DNA of 64,000 nucleotides from Paraconexibacter antarcticus (GCF_024220175.1 NZ_CP098502.1:5074449-5138448); one strand, 5' to 3'; shown: positions 1 through 7,597, counted from the first letter of the stretch. Program-made: numbers and translations. The notes: generated from the sequence alone by a model not told the origin.

Positions 1-273
1 GCGAAGGAGGGGCCGCTCGTCAACGAGCACGGCGGGGTCTCGATCCTCTCGGAGAACACGGGCGCGCACGAGGAGCTCGGCGAGTACGCGATCAGCGTCA
101 ACCCGTTCGACATCCAGGAGCTCGCCACGTCGATCCACCAGGCGCTGACGATGGGCGTGGACGAGCGCGAGCGGCGCCTCGCGGGCCTGAAGCGGATCGT
201 CACCGCGCGCAACCCGGGCGACTGGATCGACGACCAGCTGGAGGACATCCGGGCGAAGGGCGCGGGGGGATAG
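1..273 (+). CDS. otsA: Trehalose-6-phosphate synthase (GT20), C-terminal fragment
   Basis: An open frame enters from the left edge and ends at a TAG, leaving about 90 residues. The text contains the GT20 C-terminal signature region (SENTGAHEEL, then a VNPFD-type segment, then an ALTM helix), as in OtsA, where retaining glucosyl transfer from UDP- or GDP-glucose to glucose-6-phosphate makes trehalose-6-phosphate. The upstream part, including the substrate-binding N-terminal Rossmann domain, lies outside the window, so a related GT20 activity such as glucosylglycerol-phosphate synthesis cannot be excluded. The role would be cytosolic osmolyte synthesis. Confidence 0.85.
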   Translation, partial: AKEGPLVNEHGGVSILSENTGAHEELGEYAISVNPFDIQELATSIHQALTMGVDERERRLAGLKRIVTARNPGDWIDDQLEDIRAKGAGG

Positions 274-283
274 CACCGGTGGC

Positions 284-808
284 CTAGCGTCCGAAGTCGC
301 CGCCGGGGGGGCCGAACTCGCGGGCGGGGTGGCGGGACGGCACGGGCGCGGCGGCCGGGGGCGGCGGGGTGGTCGCGGGCGGCGGCACAGCCACGCCCAC
401 GCGGGAGGCCGTCCATTTCCCCCGATCAGGGTCGGGGGAAATGGACGGCGTTCCCGGTGCTGACGGCCGCTTCGCGGGCCGGCGCTCCGGACGCGGGCGG
501 CGGCGGGCCGGACGCGGGCGGCGGCGGGCCGGACGGCGCTCCGCCCGCACCGCCGCCGAGCGAGCGGGAGGCCGCGCCGCCGTACCGGCCGGCGCCGCCG
601 CGTCCCCCCCGGGGCCGGGCGCGAGCACGACCCGGCCCACCGGGCCGCGGACGACGGGGACCGCGCCCGCGGCGGGCACGGCGACCGGAGGAGAGGAGAG
701 ACGCGGCCACGCGAGCACGAGAAGGCCGAGCGCCGCGACCGCGCCCACGCGCGCGACGTTGCGCCAGCGGATGCGGCGGGTGAGGACGAGCAGGGCGGAG
801 GGGTCCAT
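284..808 (-). CDS. Small Pro/Arg-rich single-pass membrane protein, hypothetical
   Basis: A 174-residue frame diverges from rpsF. It starts with ATG preceded by GGGGAG. The N-terminus is arginine-rich, followed by one hydrophobic segment at about residues 20-38 (VGAVAALGLLVLAW) and a long low-complexity Ala/Pro/Arg tail, so a membrane-anchored protein with a disordered domain is plausible. The middle holds a 21-base direct duplication (about 483-531), and an 18-bp hairpin sits inside the frame. No family is recognised. The opposite strand is also open here, as is common at this GC content, so the coding call rests on the start context, the membrane segment and the divergent layout. Confidence 0.45.
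   Translation of the reverse strand: MDPSALLVLTRRIRWRNVARVGAVAALGLLVLAWPRLSSPPVAVPAAGAVPVVRGPVGRVVLAPGPGGDAAAPAGTAARPPARSAAVRAERRPARRRPRPARRRPRPERRPAKRPSAPGTPSISPDPDRGKWTASRVGVAVPPPATTPPPPAAAPVPSRHPAREFGPPGGDFGR
408..449. repeat. Perfect 18-bp inverted repeat (hairpin)
   Basis: Bases 408-425 are the exact reverse complement of 432-449, with a 6-base loop. The arms carry a run CATTTCCCCC, which is less GC-rich than the surroundings. It lies inside the hypothetical minus-strand frame. It could be a terminator for either strand or a mobile palindromic element; there is no T-tract. Confidence 0.75.
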
Positions 809-851
809 CTCCCCTACTAGGGCCGGGACGCGGAACCTCGCCCCCCCTTGC

Positions 852-857
852 TACCGT
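852..857 (+). promoter_or_regulatory. -10 element (TACCGT) of rpsF, leaderless type
   Basis: A TAnnnT hexamer ends 11 bases before the rpsF ATG and no Shine-Dalgarno lies between, so transcription probably starts at or within a few bases of the start codon. Confidence 0.5.
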
Positions 858-868
858 TGCTGGCCGCT

Positions 869-1249
869 ATGGCCAAGAACTCCCCGACCTACGACCTGAT
901 GCTGCTCCTCGACACGGCGATCGACGCCGAGGCTCGCACCAAGATCCTCGCCGACGCCTCCGAGCACATCAAGAAGCACGGCGAGATCGTGAGCGAGCAC
1001 GACTGGGGCACGCGCCAGACGACCTACGAGGTCGGCAAGAACAAGACGGACGCCGAGTACCACCTCATCCAGTTCCACGGCACGCCGGAGCTCCTCGCGA
1101 CGCTCCAGCGCACGCTGCGGATCACCGATGGCGTGAACCGCTTCCGCATCATCAAGCTCGCCAACGGCGTCGGCGCCCCGCCCGACCTGAAGGCCACGCC
1201 CGTCGCCGTCTCGGCCCCCGCCGAGGAGCAGCGCGAGCAGGCGCTCTAG
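869..1249 (+). CDS. rpsF: 30S ribosomal protein S6
   Basis: The 126-residue product (MAKNSPTYDLMLLLDT start) matches the S6 fold: beta strand, helix, central YHLIQFHG-type strand and a C-terminal NRFRIIKL segment. S6 binds the 16S rRNA central domain next to S18. An upstream in-frame ATG at 848 would add seven residues. The ATG at 869 is preferred because it fits the TACCGT-N11 leaderless spacing and the normal S6 N-terminus. The C-terminus carries a short Ala/Glu-rich tail. ssb, rpsR and rplI follow, the classic order, although ssb lies 288 bases on with its own promoter-like box and RBS. Confidence 0.95.
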   Translation: MAKNSPTYDLMLLLDTAIDAEARTKILADASEHIKKHGEIVSEHDWGTRQTTYEVGKNKTDAEYHLIQFHGTPELLATLQRTLRITDGVNRFRIIKLANGVGAPPDLKATPVAVSAPAEEQREQAL

Positions 1250-1481
1250 GCGCACCGCGCCACCGCCGCCTCGTCGCGGCACCGGACCTCCCGACGGCCG
1301 CCCTGCGCGGCCGTCGCCCGTTCCGGGACCGTTTCGCGCCGGACGGCGTGCCGCGCCGGCGGACCGCTGCAAGGCCCCGTGCCGTCGTCGGATGCACCGG
1401 ACCTGCGACGACCCTGCAACAAAAGCGCGGAGATTGCGGGTGATCGGGGCCTGCGGGGGGCGAGCCCTCCGGCCCCGACCC

Positions 1482-1487
1482 TAGACT
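1482..1487 (+). promoter_or_regulatory. -10-like element (TAGACT) upstream of ssb
   Basis: A TAnnnT hexamer lies 50 bases before the ssb start, in the 288-base rpsF-ssb gap. The gap otherwise shows only GC-rich sequence. Unlike most genes in the window, ssb would then have a leader with an RBS. Confidence 0.35.
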
Positions 1488-1520
1488 CGACGACAGCCTT
1501 CATCGACAGGAACCCTCCCG

Positions 1521-1527
1521 AAAGGAG
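1521..1527 (+). promoter_or_regulatory. Shine-Dalgarno AAAGGAG fixing the ssb start
   Basis: AAAGGAG ends 10 bases before ATG 1538. The frame stays open upstream to 1379, so this RBS decides the start. Confidence 0.7.
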
Positions 1528-1537
1528 CGACGGCACC

Positions 1538-2026
1538 ATGGCCGCTTCGAACATCAACCGGGTCGTTTTGACCGGCAACCTCACCGCCGACCCCGATCTG
1601 CGCGCGCTGCAGAGCGGCATGGCCGTCTGCAAGCTCCGCCTGGCCGTGAACACGCGCCGCAAGGACGGCGCCTCCGGCGAGTGGGTCGACAAGCCCAACT
1701 ACTTCGACGTCACCGTCTGGGGCAAGCAGGGCGAGAACTGCGCCAACTACCTCTCCAAGGGCCGGCCCGTCGCGGTCGACGGCCGCCTGGAGTGGCGTGA
1801 GTGGCAGGACAAGGACGGCAACAAGCGCCAGTCGGTCGACATCATCGCCGACACCGTCCAGTTCCTCGCGGGCGGCCGCGACGACAACGGCGGCGGCTAC
1901 GCCGGCGGCCAGGCCGGCGGCTTCCAGGGCCGCTCCGACGTCCCGGCCGACACGAGCGACTTCGCCCCGGCTCCGGCCGCGGTGCCCGCCGGGGGCCACA
2001 CGGCGGACGACGACATCCCGTTCTAG
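1538..2026 (+). CDS. ssb: Single-stranded DNA-binding protein
   Basis: The 162-residue protein has an N-terminal OB fold (NRVVLTGNLTADPDLR, then WVDKPNYFDVTVWGKQGENC) over about residues 1-110. A Gly-rich, Ala/Pro linker follows, and it ends in the acidic tip DDDIPF that docks SSB partner proteins. It coats ssDNA during replication and repair. It sits between rpsF and rpsR as in many bacteria. The start is set by AAAGGAG upstream. Downstream is an unusually structured 278-base gap. Confidence 0.95.
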   Translation: MAASNINRVVLTGNLTADPDLRALQSGMAVCKLRLAVNTRRKDGASGEWVDKPNYFDVTVWGKQGENCANYLSKGRPVAVDGRLEWREWQDKDGNKRQSVDIIADTVQFLAGGRDDNGGGYAGGQAGGFQGRSDVPADTSDFAPAPAAVPAGGHTADDDIPF

Positions 2027-2254
2027 CCGTCTCGGCCCAGGGGGCCGAAACGGCCGGAGGTATGGCCCAGGGGCCATACCTCCACGGTCGCGGGTCGACA
2101 CCCGACCGCTTGCGGACCCCTCCGGGGGTCCGTCCTCGTTCGTGGCCGTCCGGCGGGCCTGGTAGCCCGGAAGGCCCCTTGCCGGGCGGACCTGCCACAA
2201 TGAGGGTTCGCGCGCGCCCCCGGCGCGCGCTCTCGCCGTCCGGCCCTCGGGCCG
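2027..2254 (+). other. Array of stem-loops between ssb and rpsR
   Basis: The 278-base gap has at least seven successive inverted repeats: 2027-2053 (one mismatch), 2056-2083 (13-bp perfect stem, 2-base loop), 2086-2109, 2113-2132 (8 bp), 2165-2187 (6+4 bp with a bulge), 2210-2230 (8 bp) and 2241-2254 (6 bp, 2-base loop). The first two follow the ssb stop directly and could terminate transcription without a U-tract. The rest would form a structured rpsR leader, where S6:S18 autoregulation is one possibility. GC-rich DNA makes short stems easily, so only the 13-bp stem is strong by itself. Confidence 0.55.
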
Positions 2255-2304
2255 TCGCGCGGCACTGAACTGTCTTAGAAGAACTTCCAAGAGGACGTCA
2301 CGAC

Positions 2305-2634
2305 GTGGCCAAGCAGCGCAACGCGGGCAAGACCGCCCGCCGCAAGGACAAGAAGGGTGGGATGGGCAGCGGTCGCCGCAAGCCCTGCCTGTTCTGCAAG
2401 GACAAGGTCGAGCAGGTCGACTACAAGGACATCGCGACGCTGAGCAAGTTCGTCTCGGAGCGCGGCAAGATCCGGTCCCGTCGCCTCACCGGCGCCTGCC
2501 GCCGTCACCAGAACCAGGTCGCGGTCGCCGTCAAGCGCGCCCGTGAGCTCGCGCTCCTCCCCTACGTGAACGACTCCGGCAAGGACGACCGTGAGACCAC
2601 GGGCCGTGGCCGGCGCGACGACCGGGGCCGGTAG
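2305..2634 (+). CDS. rpsR: 30S ribosomal protein S18
   Basis: A 109-residue protein starting with GTG. A basic N-terminal extension leads into the S18 core (RRKPCLFCKDK, YKD, LSKFVSERGKIRSRRLTG, then CRRHQ). The CxxC plus C/H spacing suggests the zinc-binding (C+) form of S18. The C-terminus has an extra Arg/Gly/Asp-rich tail after the usual end. It partners S6 in the 30S platform. rplI follows after two bases, so the two are surely co-transcribed. Confidence 0.95.
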   Translation: MAKQRNAGKTARRKDKKGGMGSGRRKPCLFCKDKVEQVDYKDIATLSKFVSERGKIRSRRLTGACRRHQNQVAVAVKRARELALLPYVNDSGKDDRETTGRGRRDDRGR

Positions 2635-2636
2635 CC

Positions 2637-3092
2637 ATGCCTGAAGCGATCCTCCTGCAGGACGTCAACGGGGTCGGGGTCAAGGGCTCCGTCGTCGACG
2701 TGTCCAAGGGCTACCTGCGCAACTTCCTCATCCCGCGCAAGCTCGCCGCCCCTGCGACCAAGGGCCTCCTCGCCCAGGCGCAGGCCGCGACCGCCACGAT
2801 CGAGAAGGCCCGTGCCGCCGCGGTCGCCAAGGCGACCGAGCAGGCCGACCTGCTCAACAAGACCGTCCTGACGCTCGCCGCCACGGCCGGCGAGGACGGC
2901 CGCCTGTTCGGCTCGATCACGAACCAGGACATCGCGGACGGCATCAAGGAGGCCCGCGGCATCGAGGTCGACAAGCGCAAGATCCACCTCGAGGACCCGA
3001 TCAAGAACGTCGGCACCTACTCGGTGATCGTCGAGATCGACGCCGGCGTCACCGCGACCGTCAAGACGATCGTCACCGAGGGCAACTGGTGA
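2637..3092 (+). CDS. rplI: 50S ribosomal protein L9
   Basis: A 151-residue protein with the L9 N-terminal signature (ILLQDVNGVGVKGSVVDV, SKGYLRNFLIPRKLA), a central charged helix and a C-terminal domain with LFGSITNQDIADGI. Length and motifs are normal for the family. L9 binds 23S rRNA near the L1 stalk and helps keep frame. It starts two bases after rpsR and is followed by a strong hairpin, so it ends the unit. Confidence 0.96.
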   Translation: MPEAILLQDVNGVGVKGSVVDVSKGYLRNFLIPRKLAAPATKGLLAQAQAATATIEKARAAAVAKATEQADLLNKTVLTLAATAGEDGRLFGSITNQDIADGIKEARGIEVDKRKIHLEDPIKNVGTYSVIVEIDAGVTATVKTIVTEGNW

Positions 3093-3122
3093 TCTGAGTC
3101 GCACCACAGCTGCAGCAGGACC

Positions 3123-3146
3123 GACGGGACCCCACGGGGTCCCGTC
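3123..3146 (+). terminator. Hairpin terminator after rplI
   Basis: GACGGGACCCC and GGGGTCCCGTC form an 11-bp perfect stem with a 2-base centre (10 bp with a 4-base loop is more realistic), about 30 bases after the rplI stop. There is no T-run, as is common in high-GC actinobacteria. Confidence 0.75.
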
Positions 3147-3191
3147 GTCGTCCCCGGCGCTCGCGCGCGCCGGACGCCCGCGCCCCTCGAG

Positions 3192-3228
3192 TGACAGCTG
3201 ACGCAGACCTGTCGTGCCTCAGCTGTCA
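3192..3228. promoter_or_regulatory. Inverted repeat TGACAGCTGA-N17-TCAGCTGTCA, operator-like
   Basis: A perfect 10-bp inverted repeat with a 17-base spacer lies in the rplI-dnaB gap about 110 bases before dnaB. The half-sites are less GC-rich than their surroundings, as for a repressor or activator site. Its ligand is unknown. Confidence 0.5.
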
Positions 3229-3322
3229 GTCGGCGCGGCCGCCTCGCCCGCAGGGTGTCACTTCTTCGTGCGAACCCCGCATCGAGCGAGAAACGACGCA
3301 TGCGTGCCGTCCGCCCCGCCGC

Positions 3323-3328
3323 TAGCGT
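3323..3328 (+). promoter_or_regulatory. -10 element (TAGCGT) of dnaB, leaderless type
   Basis: TAGCGT lies 9 bases before the dnaB ATG with no RBS between. Confidence 0.5.
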
Positions 3329-3337
3329 CAGGGACCG

Positions 3338-4723
3338 ATGAGCAGCTACCCCTCCAGCGACCGCCGGCCCGAGAACTCGAACGTCGTCACCGGGATCGCG
3401 CCGCCGCACTCGATCGAGGCCGAGGAGTCGGTCCTCGGCGCGATCCTCCTGTCCGACAAGCCGATGTACCAGTTCGTCGTCGCGGACAACCTGAAGCCGA
3501 TCGACTTCTACCGCGAGAAGCACCGCCTCATCTTCGAGACGATGCTCGACCTCTGGAGCACGAGCGAGCCGATCGACGTGCTGACGGTGAAGGAGCACCT
3601 GCGCTCACGCGGCAAGCTCGAGGACGCAGGCGGCGAGGCGGCCATCGACGGCCTCACCGGCGCGGTCCCCGCCGTCGGCGCGCTGCGCCGCTACGCGCAG
3701 ATCGTCAAGGAGCACGCCCTCCTGCGGAACGTCCTCACGACGACGTACGAGATCCAGGCGGCGGTCCACTCGCACGAGCTCGCACCACGCGACATCGTCG
3801 AGCTCGCGGAGCGGTCGATCCTCGAGGTCGCCCACGACGACCACGCGAAGGACTTCCGCGCCATCGGCGACGTGCTCGTCACCGAGGTGCAGAAGCTCGA
3901 GGAGCTCTCGAAGTCAGGCACGACGCTCACCGGCACGCCGACCGGCTTCGACGACCTCGACGCGATCACCGGCGGGCTGCAGCCGGGCTCGCTCGTCATC
4001 ATCGCCGCGCGCCCCGGCATGGGAAAGTCGTGCCTCGTCACGAACATCGCCGAGAACGCGGCCATCGACCACAAGAAGCCGGTCCTCCTGTTCAGCCTCG
4101 AGATGTCCGAGTCCGAGCTCGCGGGCCGCTTCCTCGCGAGCCAGGCCCGGGTGAAGGGCGACGACCTGCGCAAGGGCCGCGTGAAGGAGGCCGCCTGGAA
4201 GCGGATCTTCGACGCCGCCGGCAAGCTCACGGACGCGCCGCTGTACGTCGACGACTCGAGCGACATCTCGATGCTGGAGATCCGCGCGAAGGCCCGGCGC
4301 ATGCACAGCCAGCACGGCTCGCTCGGCCTCGTGATCATCGACTACCTCCAGCTGCTGCGGCCGGACGGGCGCACCGAGAGCCGCGTCGAGCAGATCGGCC
4401 AGATGTCGCGTGGCATGAAGATCCTCGCCGGCGAGCTGCAGTGCCCGGTCATCGCGCTGTCGCAGCTCAACCGCGGGGTCGAGCAGCGGGCCGACCGGCG
4501 CCCGATGCTCTCCGACCTCCGCGAGTCCGGGTCGATCGAGCAGGACGCCGACATCGTCATGTTCATCTACCGCGACGAGTACTACAACCCGGAGTCCGAC
4601 GACCAGGGCCTCGCCGAGCTGCTGCTCGCGAAGAACCGCGCCGGCTCGCTCGACACGGTGAAGCTCTCCTTCCAGGGCGAGTACCCGAAGTTCATGTCGT
4701 ACGTCGGCGAGGAGACCTACTGA
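3338..4723 (+). CDS. dnaB: Replicative DNA helicase DnaB
   Basis: A 461-residue hexameric helicase. The N-terminal primase-interacting domain (PHSIEAEESVLGAIL) spans about residues 20-150. The RecA-like domain has Walker A ARPGMGKS near residue 226, FSLEMS, Walker B LVIIDYLQLL, ALSQLNRGVEQR and an LRESGSIEQDAD arginine-finger region. The protein is full length and has no intein, unlike several actinobacterial DnaBs. It follows the ribosomal genes with its own leaderless promoter. Its TGA overlaps the ATG of the next gene (TGATG), a helicase-loader-like ATPase, so the two are translationally coupled. Confidence 0.97.
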   Translation: MSSYPSSDRRPENSNVVTGIAPPHSIEAEESVLGAILLSDKPMYQFVVADNLKPIDFYREKHRLIFETMLDLWSTSEPIDVLTVKEHLRSRGKLEDAGGEAAIDGLTGAVPAVGALRRYAQIVKEHALLRNVLTTTYEIQAAVHSHELAPRDIVELAERSILEVAHDDHAKDFRAIGDVLVTEVQKLEELSKSGTTLTGTPTGFDDLDAITGGLQPGSLVIIAARPGMGKSCLVTNIAENAAIDHKKPVLLFSLEMSESELAGRFLASQARVKGDDLRKGRVKEAAWKRIFDAAGKLTDAPLYVDDSSDISMLEIRAKARRMHSQHGSLGLVIIDYLQLLRPDGRTESRVEQIGQMSRGMKILAGELQCPVIALSQLNRGVEQRADRRPMLSDLRESGSIEQDADIVMFIYRDEYYNPESDDQGLAELLLAKNRAGSLDTVKLSFQGEYPKFMSYVGEETY

Positions 4724-5466
4724 TGGCGTCCGCCGCCACGCGCACCGGCGAGCACTGGACGTGCCCGTACGAGCTCTGCGACGGGTCGGGCATCGCGATC
4801 GACGAGGAGCGCGGCGTCGCGAAGGACTGCCGCTGCCGCCCGGCCCGCCAGCGGGCGATGCGCGTCTCCGGGCTGCGCAGCTCGATCCCGCGCAAGTACC
4901 GCGACGTCTCCTTCGACCGCGCGCCGATGCCGTCGATCGCGGCGGCGGCGCCCGCCCAGGTGCGTGCGGTCCGCGCCTACATCCGCGATCTCGCGGAGAA
5001 CGTCCGCACCGGCCGCGGGCTGTGGCTCTACGGCACGGTCGGCACCGGCAAGACGACGCTCGCGATGCTCGTCTCCAAGGCAGCGCTCGACGCCGGCCAC
5101 TCGGTCGCGATCTACTCGCTGCCGCGGCTGCTCGCCGAGATCCGCACGACGTACGACGACGCGAGCGGCGACACGTACACGGCGCTGCTCGACCGCCTCG
5201 CCGAGGTCGATCTCCTCCACATCGACGACGTCGGCACCGAGAAGACGAGCGAGTGGGTGCTCGAGCAGCTGTACTCGATCATCAACGCCCGCTACGAGGA
5301 GGAGCGCGCCGTCATCATCACGACGAACCTCGAGCGCGACGACCTCGCCACGCAGATCCACGAGCGGACCGTCTCGCGCCTGGAGGAGATGTGCGAGGTG
5401 CTCCCGCTGTACGGCTCCGACGCCCGCCGGCAGCGCTACGACGGGCCGCAGCGCGACATCGCGTAG
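4723..5466 (+). CDS. DnaC/DnaI-like AAA+ ATPase, putative helicase loader
   Basis: A 247-residue protein. A short N-terminal cysteine region (CPYELC...CRC, residues about 13-37) resembles the zinc-binding start of DnaI/DnaC-type loaders. The AAA+ module has Walker A GTVGTGKT at about 104-111, Walker B LLHIDDV at about 164-170, a sensor-1 TTN and a candidate arginine finger in RTVSRLEE. Its ATG overlaps the dnaB stop by one base. The family loads DnaB rings onto ssDNA or serves as IstB-type transposition ATPase; the neighbour dnaB and the absence of transposon genes favour the loader role. Most actinobacteria are thought to rely on DciA instead, which makes this pair notable. Confidence 0.8.
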   Translation: MASAATRTGEHWTCPYELCDGSGIAIDEERGVAKDCRCRPARQRAMRVSGLRSSIPRKYRDVSFDRAPMPSIAAAAPAQVRAVRAYIRDLAENVRTGRGLWLYGTVGTGKTTLAMLVSKAALDAGHSVAIYSLPRLLAEIRTTYDDASGDTYTALLDRLAEVDLLHIDDVGTEKTSEWVLEQLYSIINARYEEERAVIITTNLERDDLATQIHERTVSRLEEMCEVLPLYGSDARRQRYDGPQRDIA

Positions 5467-5498
5467 CCCCCGCACCGCGACGACCGCCAGCCACCGCC

Positions 5499-5504
5499 TA
5501 GACT
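5499..5504 (+). promoter_or_regulatory. -10 element (TAGACT) of purA, leaderless type
   Basis: TAGACT is followed by 10 bases and the purA ATG, with no RBS. Confidence 0.5.
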
Positions 5505-5514
5505 CCGCCACCGT

Positions 5515-6852
5515 ATGCCAGGGATCGTGATCGTCGGCGCCCAGTGGGGCGATGAGGGCAAGGGCAAGGTCGTCGACCTCCTCGCCGCGCAGGCGGACGC
5601 GATCGTCCGCTTCCAGGGGGGCAACAACGCCGGCCACACGATCGTCCGCGACGGCGAGACGTTCAAGTTCCACCTCGTCCCGAGCGGCATCCTCTACCCG
5701 GGCCTGAACTGCATCATCGGCAACGGCGTCGTCGTCGACCCGTCGGTGCTGCTCACCGAGCTCGACGGGCTGCGCCGCGGCGGCGTCGACGTCGACGGCC
5801 TGAAGATCAGCGCCAACGCGCACATCATCATGCCGTACCACATCGCCCTCGATCACTCGGGCGAGGCGAAGCTCGGCAAGGCCGAGATCGGCACGACGAA
5901 GCGCGGCATCGGCCCGTGCTACGCGGACAAGGCGGCCCGCCTCGGCATTCGCGTGCAGGACATGCTCGACGAGAAGATCCTCAAGAAGAAGATCATGGCC
6001 GCGCTCGCGCCGAAGGCGCTCATGCTGCGCCCGTTCGAGCGCGACCCCGAATGGGGCCCGAAGCTCGACCTGCAGCAGATGGCGGACGACCTGCTCGCCT
6101 ACGGCCACCGCCTCGAGCAGCACATCGCCGACACCGGCACGATCGCCTGGAACGCGCTCCAGGACGGCAAGCTCGTCGTGTTCGAGGGCGCCCAGGCCGC
6201 GCTACTCGACATCGACCACGGGACCTATCCCTTCGTCACCTCCTCGAACCCGACCGCCGGCGCCGCGTGCACCGGCTCGGGCGTCGGCCCGCGCGCGATC
6301 GACGAGGTCTGGGGCATCGCGAAGGCGTACTGCACCCGCGTCGGCGCCGGCCCCTTCCCGACGGAGCTGCACGACGAGGTCGGCGCCCGCATGCGCGAGG
6401 CCGGTCACGAGTACGGCACGACGACCGGTCGTCCGCGCCGCTGCGGCTGGTTCGACGCCGTCGGGCTGCGCTACGCCGCGCGCATCAACACGATGAGCGC
6501 CCTGGCGATCACGAAGCTCGACGTCCTCACCGGCTTCGACCGCATCAAGGTCGCCACGCGCTACCGCTCCTCCGACGACGAGGACGCGACGACGTTCGAC
6601 ACCTTCCCGTACCACCAGACCGTGCTGCACCACTCGCTCGGCGAGTACGAGGAGCTGCCCGGCTGGAGCGAGGACCTCACCGAGTGCCGCACGTGGTCGG
6701 ACCTCCCGACCGCCGCCCGCGAGTACCTCGACTACATCGCCGAGGTCTCCGGGGTACCGGTCGTCCTCGCCGGCGTCGGTCCCGGCCGCGAGCAGATCGT
6801 CTGGGCCGACGGCGCCGCCGAGGCGACGGCCTTCTCGCCCGCCGCCTCGTAG
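5515..6852 (+). CDS. purA: Adenylosuccinate synthetase
   Basis: A 445-residue enzyme joining IMP and aspartate with GTP to give adenylosuccinate, the first committed step to AMP. The start MPGIVIVGAQWGDEGKGKVVD carries the P-loop (GDEGKGK) and catalytic Asp. NNAGHT, GTTKRGIGP, the Q/R-rich FEGAQ region, the TGRPRRCGWFD motif and the C-terminal GVGPGRE segment are all present. Length is normal. It has its own leaderless promoter and ends at a bidirectional hairpin facing a convergent gene. Confidence 0.97.
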   Translation: MPGIVIVGAQWGDEGKGKVVDLLAAQADAIVRFQGGNNAGHTIVRDGETFKFHLVPSGILYPGLNCIIGNGVVVDPSVLLTELDGLRRGGVDVDGLKISANAHIIMPYHIALDHSGEAKLGKAEIGTTKRGIGPCYADKAARLGIRVQDMLDEKILKKKIMAALAPKALMLRPFERDPEWGPKLDLQQMADDLLAYGHRLEQHIADTGTIAWNALQDGKLVVFEGAQAALLDIDHGTYPFVTSSNPTAGAACTGSGVGPRAIDEVWGIAKAYCTRVGAGPFPTELHDEVGARMREAGHEYGTTTGRPRRCGWFDAVGLRYAARINTMSALAITKLDVLTGFDRIKVATRYRSSDDEDATTFDTFPYHQTVLHHSLGEYEELPGWSEDLTECRTWSDLPTAAREYLDYIAEVSGVPVVLAGVGPGREQIVWADGAAEATAFSPAAS

Positions 6853-6877
6853 GCCGCGCGGCCGCGACCGCGCGGCC
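6852..6877. terminator. Bidirectional hairpin terminator between purA and the acetyltransferase gene
   Basis: GGCCGCGCGG and CCGCGCGGCC form a 10-bp perfect stem with a 6-base loop exactly between two convergent TAG stop codons. Confidence 0.7.
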
Positions 6878-6878
6878 G

Positions 6879-7583
6879 CTACCCGAGCAGCTCGCCCTCG
6901 GGCACCTCGCGCACCCGGCGGGCGGGGACGCCCATGACGACGCTCCGCGGGGGGACGTCGTTCGTCACGACCGCGCCGGCGGCGACGAACGCCTCCGAGC
7001 CGATCTCGACCCCGGGCACGAGGACCGCGCCGCCGCCGATCCGGCAGCCGCGCCGCAGCGTCGGGCCGCGGAGCTCCTGCTCGGGGCCGGGACGCCCGAT
7101 CGTGTCGTCGTTCGTCGTCATCGCGCACGGGCCGACGAAGACGTCGTCCTCGACGACGCTGAAGGCCGTGAGGTAGACCTGCGACTGGATCCGCACCCGC
7201 GAGCCGATCGTCACGTCGTTGTCGATGCCGGTGCCGCGGCCGATGACCGTGTCCGCCCCGACCGTCGCCCGCTCGCGGACGTAGGACTGGTCCCCGATGA
7301 TCGTCCGGGCGCCGATCGTCGCCCCGGCGAAGATGATCGCCTGCGCGCAGATCCGGGCGCCCGCCTCGATCGTCAGCGGGACGAAGGGCGCGCCGGCGGC
7401 CTTCGCGAGCGCGGCGCTCCGCGGGTGGAGGGCCGGGGACTTGCCGAGGATGGCGCCGTCCTGGACGACGACGTCGTCCCCGATGACGGTGCCCTCGTGG
7501 ACGACGACGTTCGCCCCGAAGACGACGCCCGATCCGATCCGGGCCGTCGGGTGCAGGTGCAGTCCAGGTGCGTCGGCGGTCAT
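6879..7583 (-). CDS. Left-handed beta-helix N-acetyltransferase, WbpD/WlbB-like
   Basis: A 234-residue protein made of hexapeptide repeats (IGSGVVFGANVVVHEGTVIG, then VGADTVIGRGTGI, VEDDVFVGPCAMTTND, IGGGAVLVPGVEIG). This is a parallel beta-helix that trimerises and binds acetyl-CoA. The TND step plus a GVPAR ending is typical of sugar N-acetyltransferases such as WbpD, which acetylates a 3-amino group on UDP-GlcNAc-uronate. It is divergent from a Gfo/Idh oxidoreductase gene, its likely pathway partner. The start has a TAGACT box 8 bases upstream. Substrate is inferred only from context. Confidence 0.75.
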   Translation of the reverse strand: MTADAPGLHLHPTARIGSGVVFGANVVVHEGTVIGDDVVVQDGAILGKSPALHPRSAALAKAAGAPFVPLTIEAGARICAQAIIFAGATIGARTIIGDQSYVRERATVGADTVIGRGTGIDNDVTIGSRVRIQSQVYLTAFSVVEDDVFVGPCAMTTNDDTIGRPGPEQELRGPTLRRGCRIGGGAVLVPGVEIGSEAFVAAGAVVTNDVPPRSVVMGVPARRVREVPEGELLG

Positions 7584-7591
7584 GGGCCCTG

Positions 7592-7597
7592 AGTCTA
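7592..7597 (-). promoter_or_regulatory. -10 element (TAGACT) of the acetyltransferase gene
   Basis: On the minus strand TAGACT is followed by 8 bases and the ATG. It lies back-to-back with the box of the divergent oxidoreductase. Confidence 0.45.

Noticed and set aside
369..899. Plus-strand open frame across 369-899
   Set aside because: Its product is Arg/Ala/Gly/Pro low complexity and it runs into the rpsF start in another frame; no RBS or conserved feature.
4723..5466. IstB (IS21-type) transposition ATPase as identity of the AAA+ gene
   Set aside because: Related fold, but no IstA, inverted repeats or transposon debris is near, and the gene overlaps dnaB; loader is preferred though not proven.
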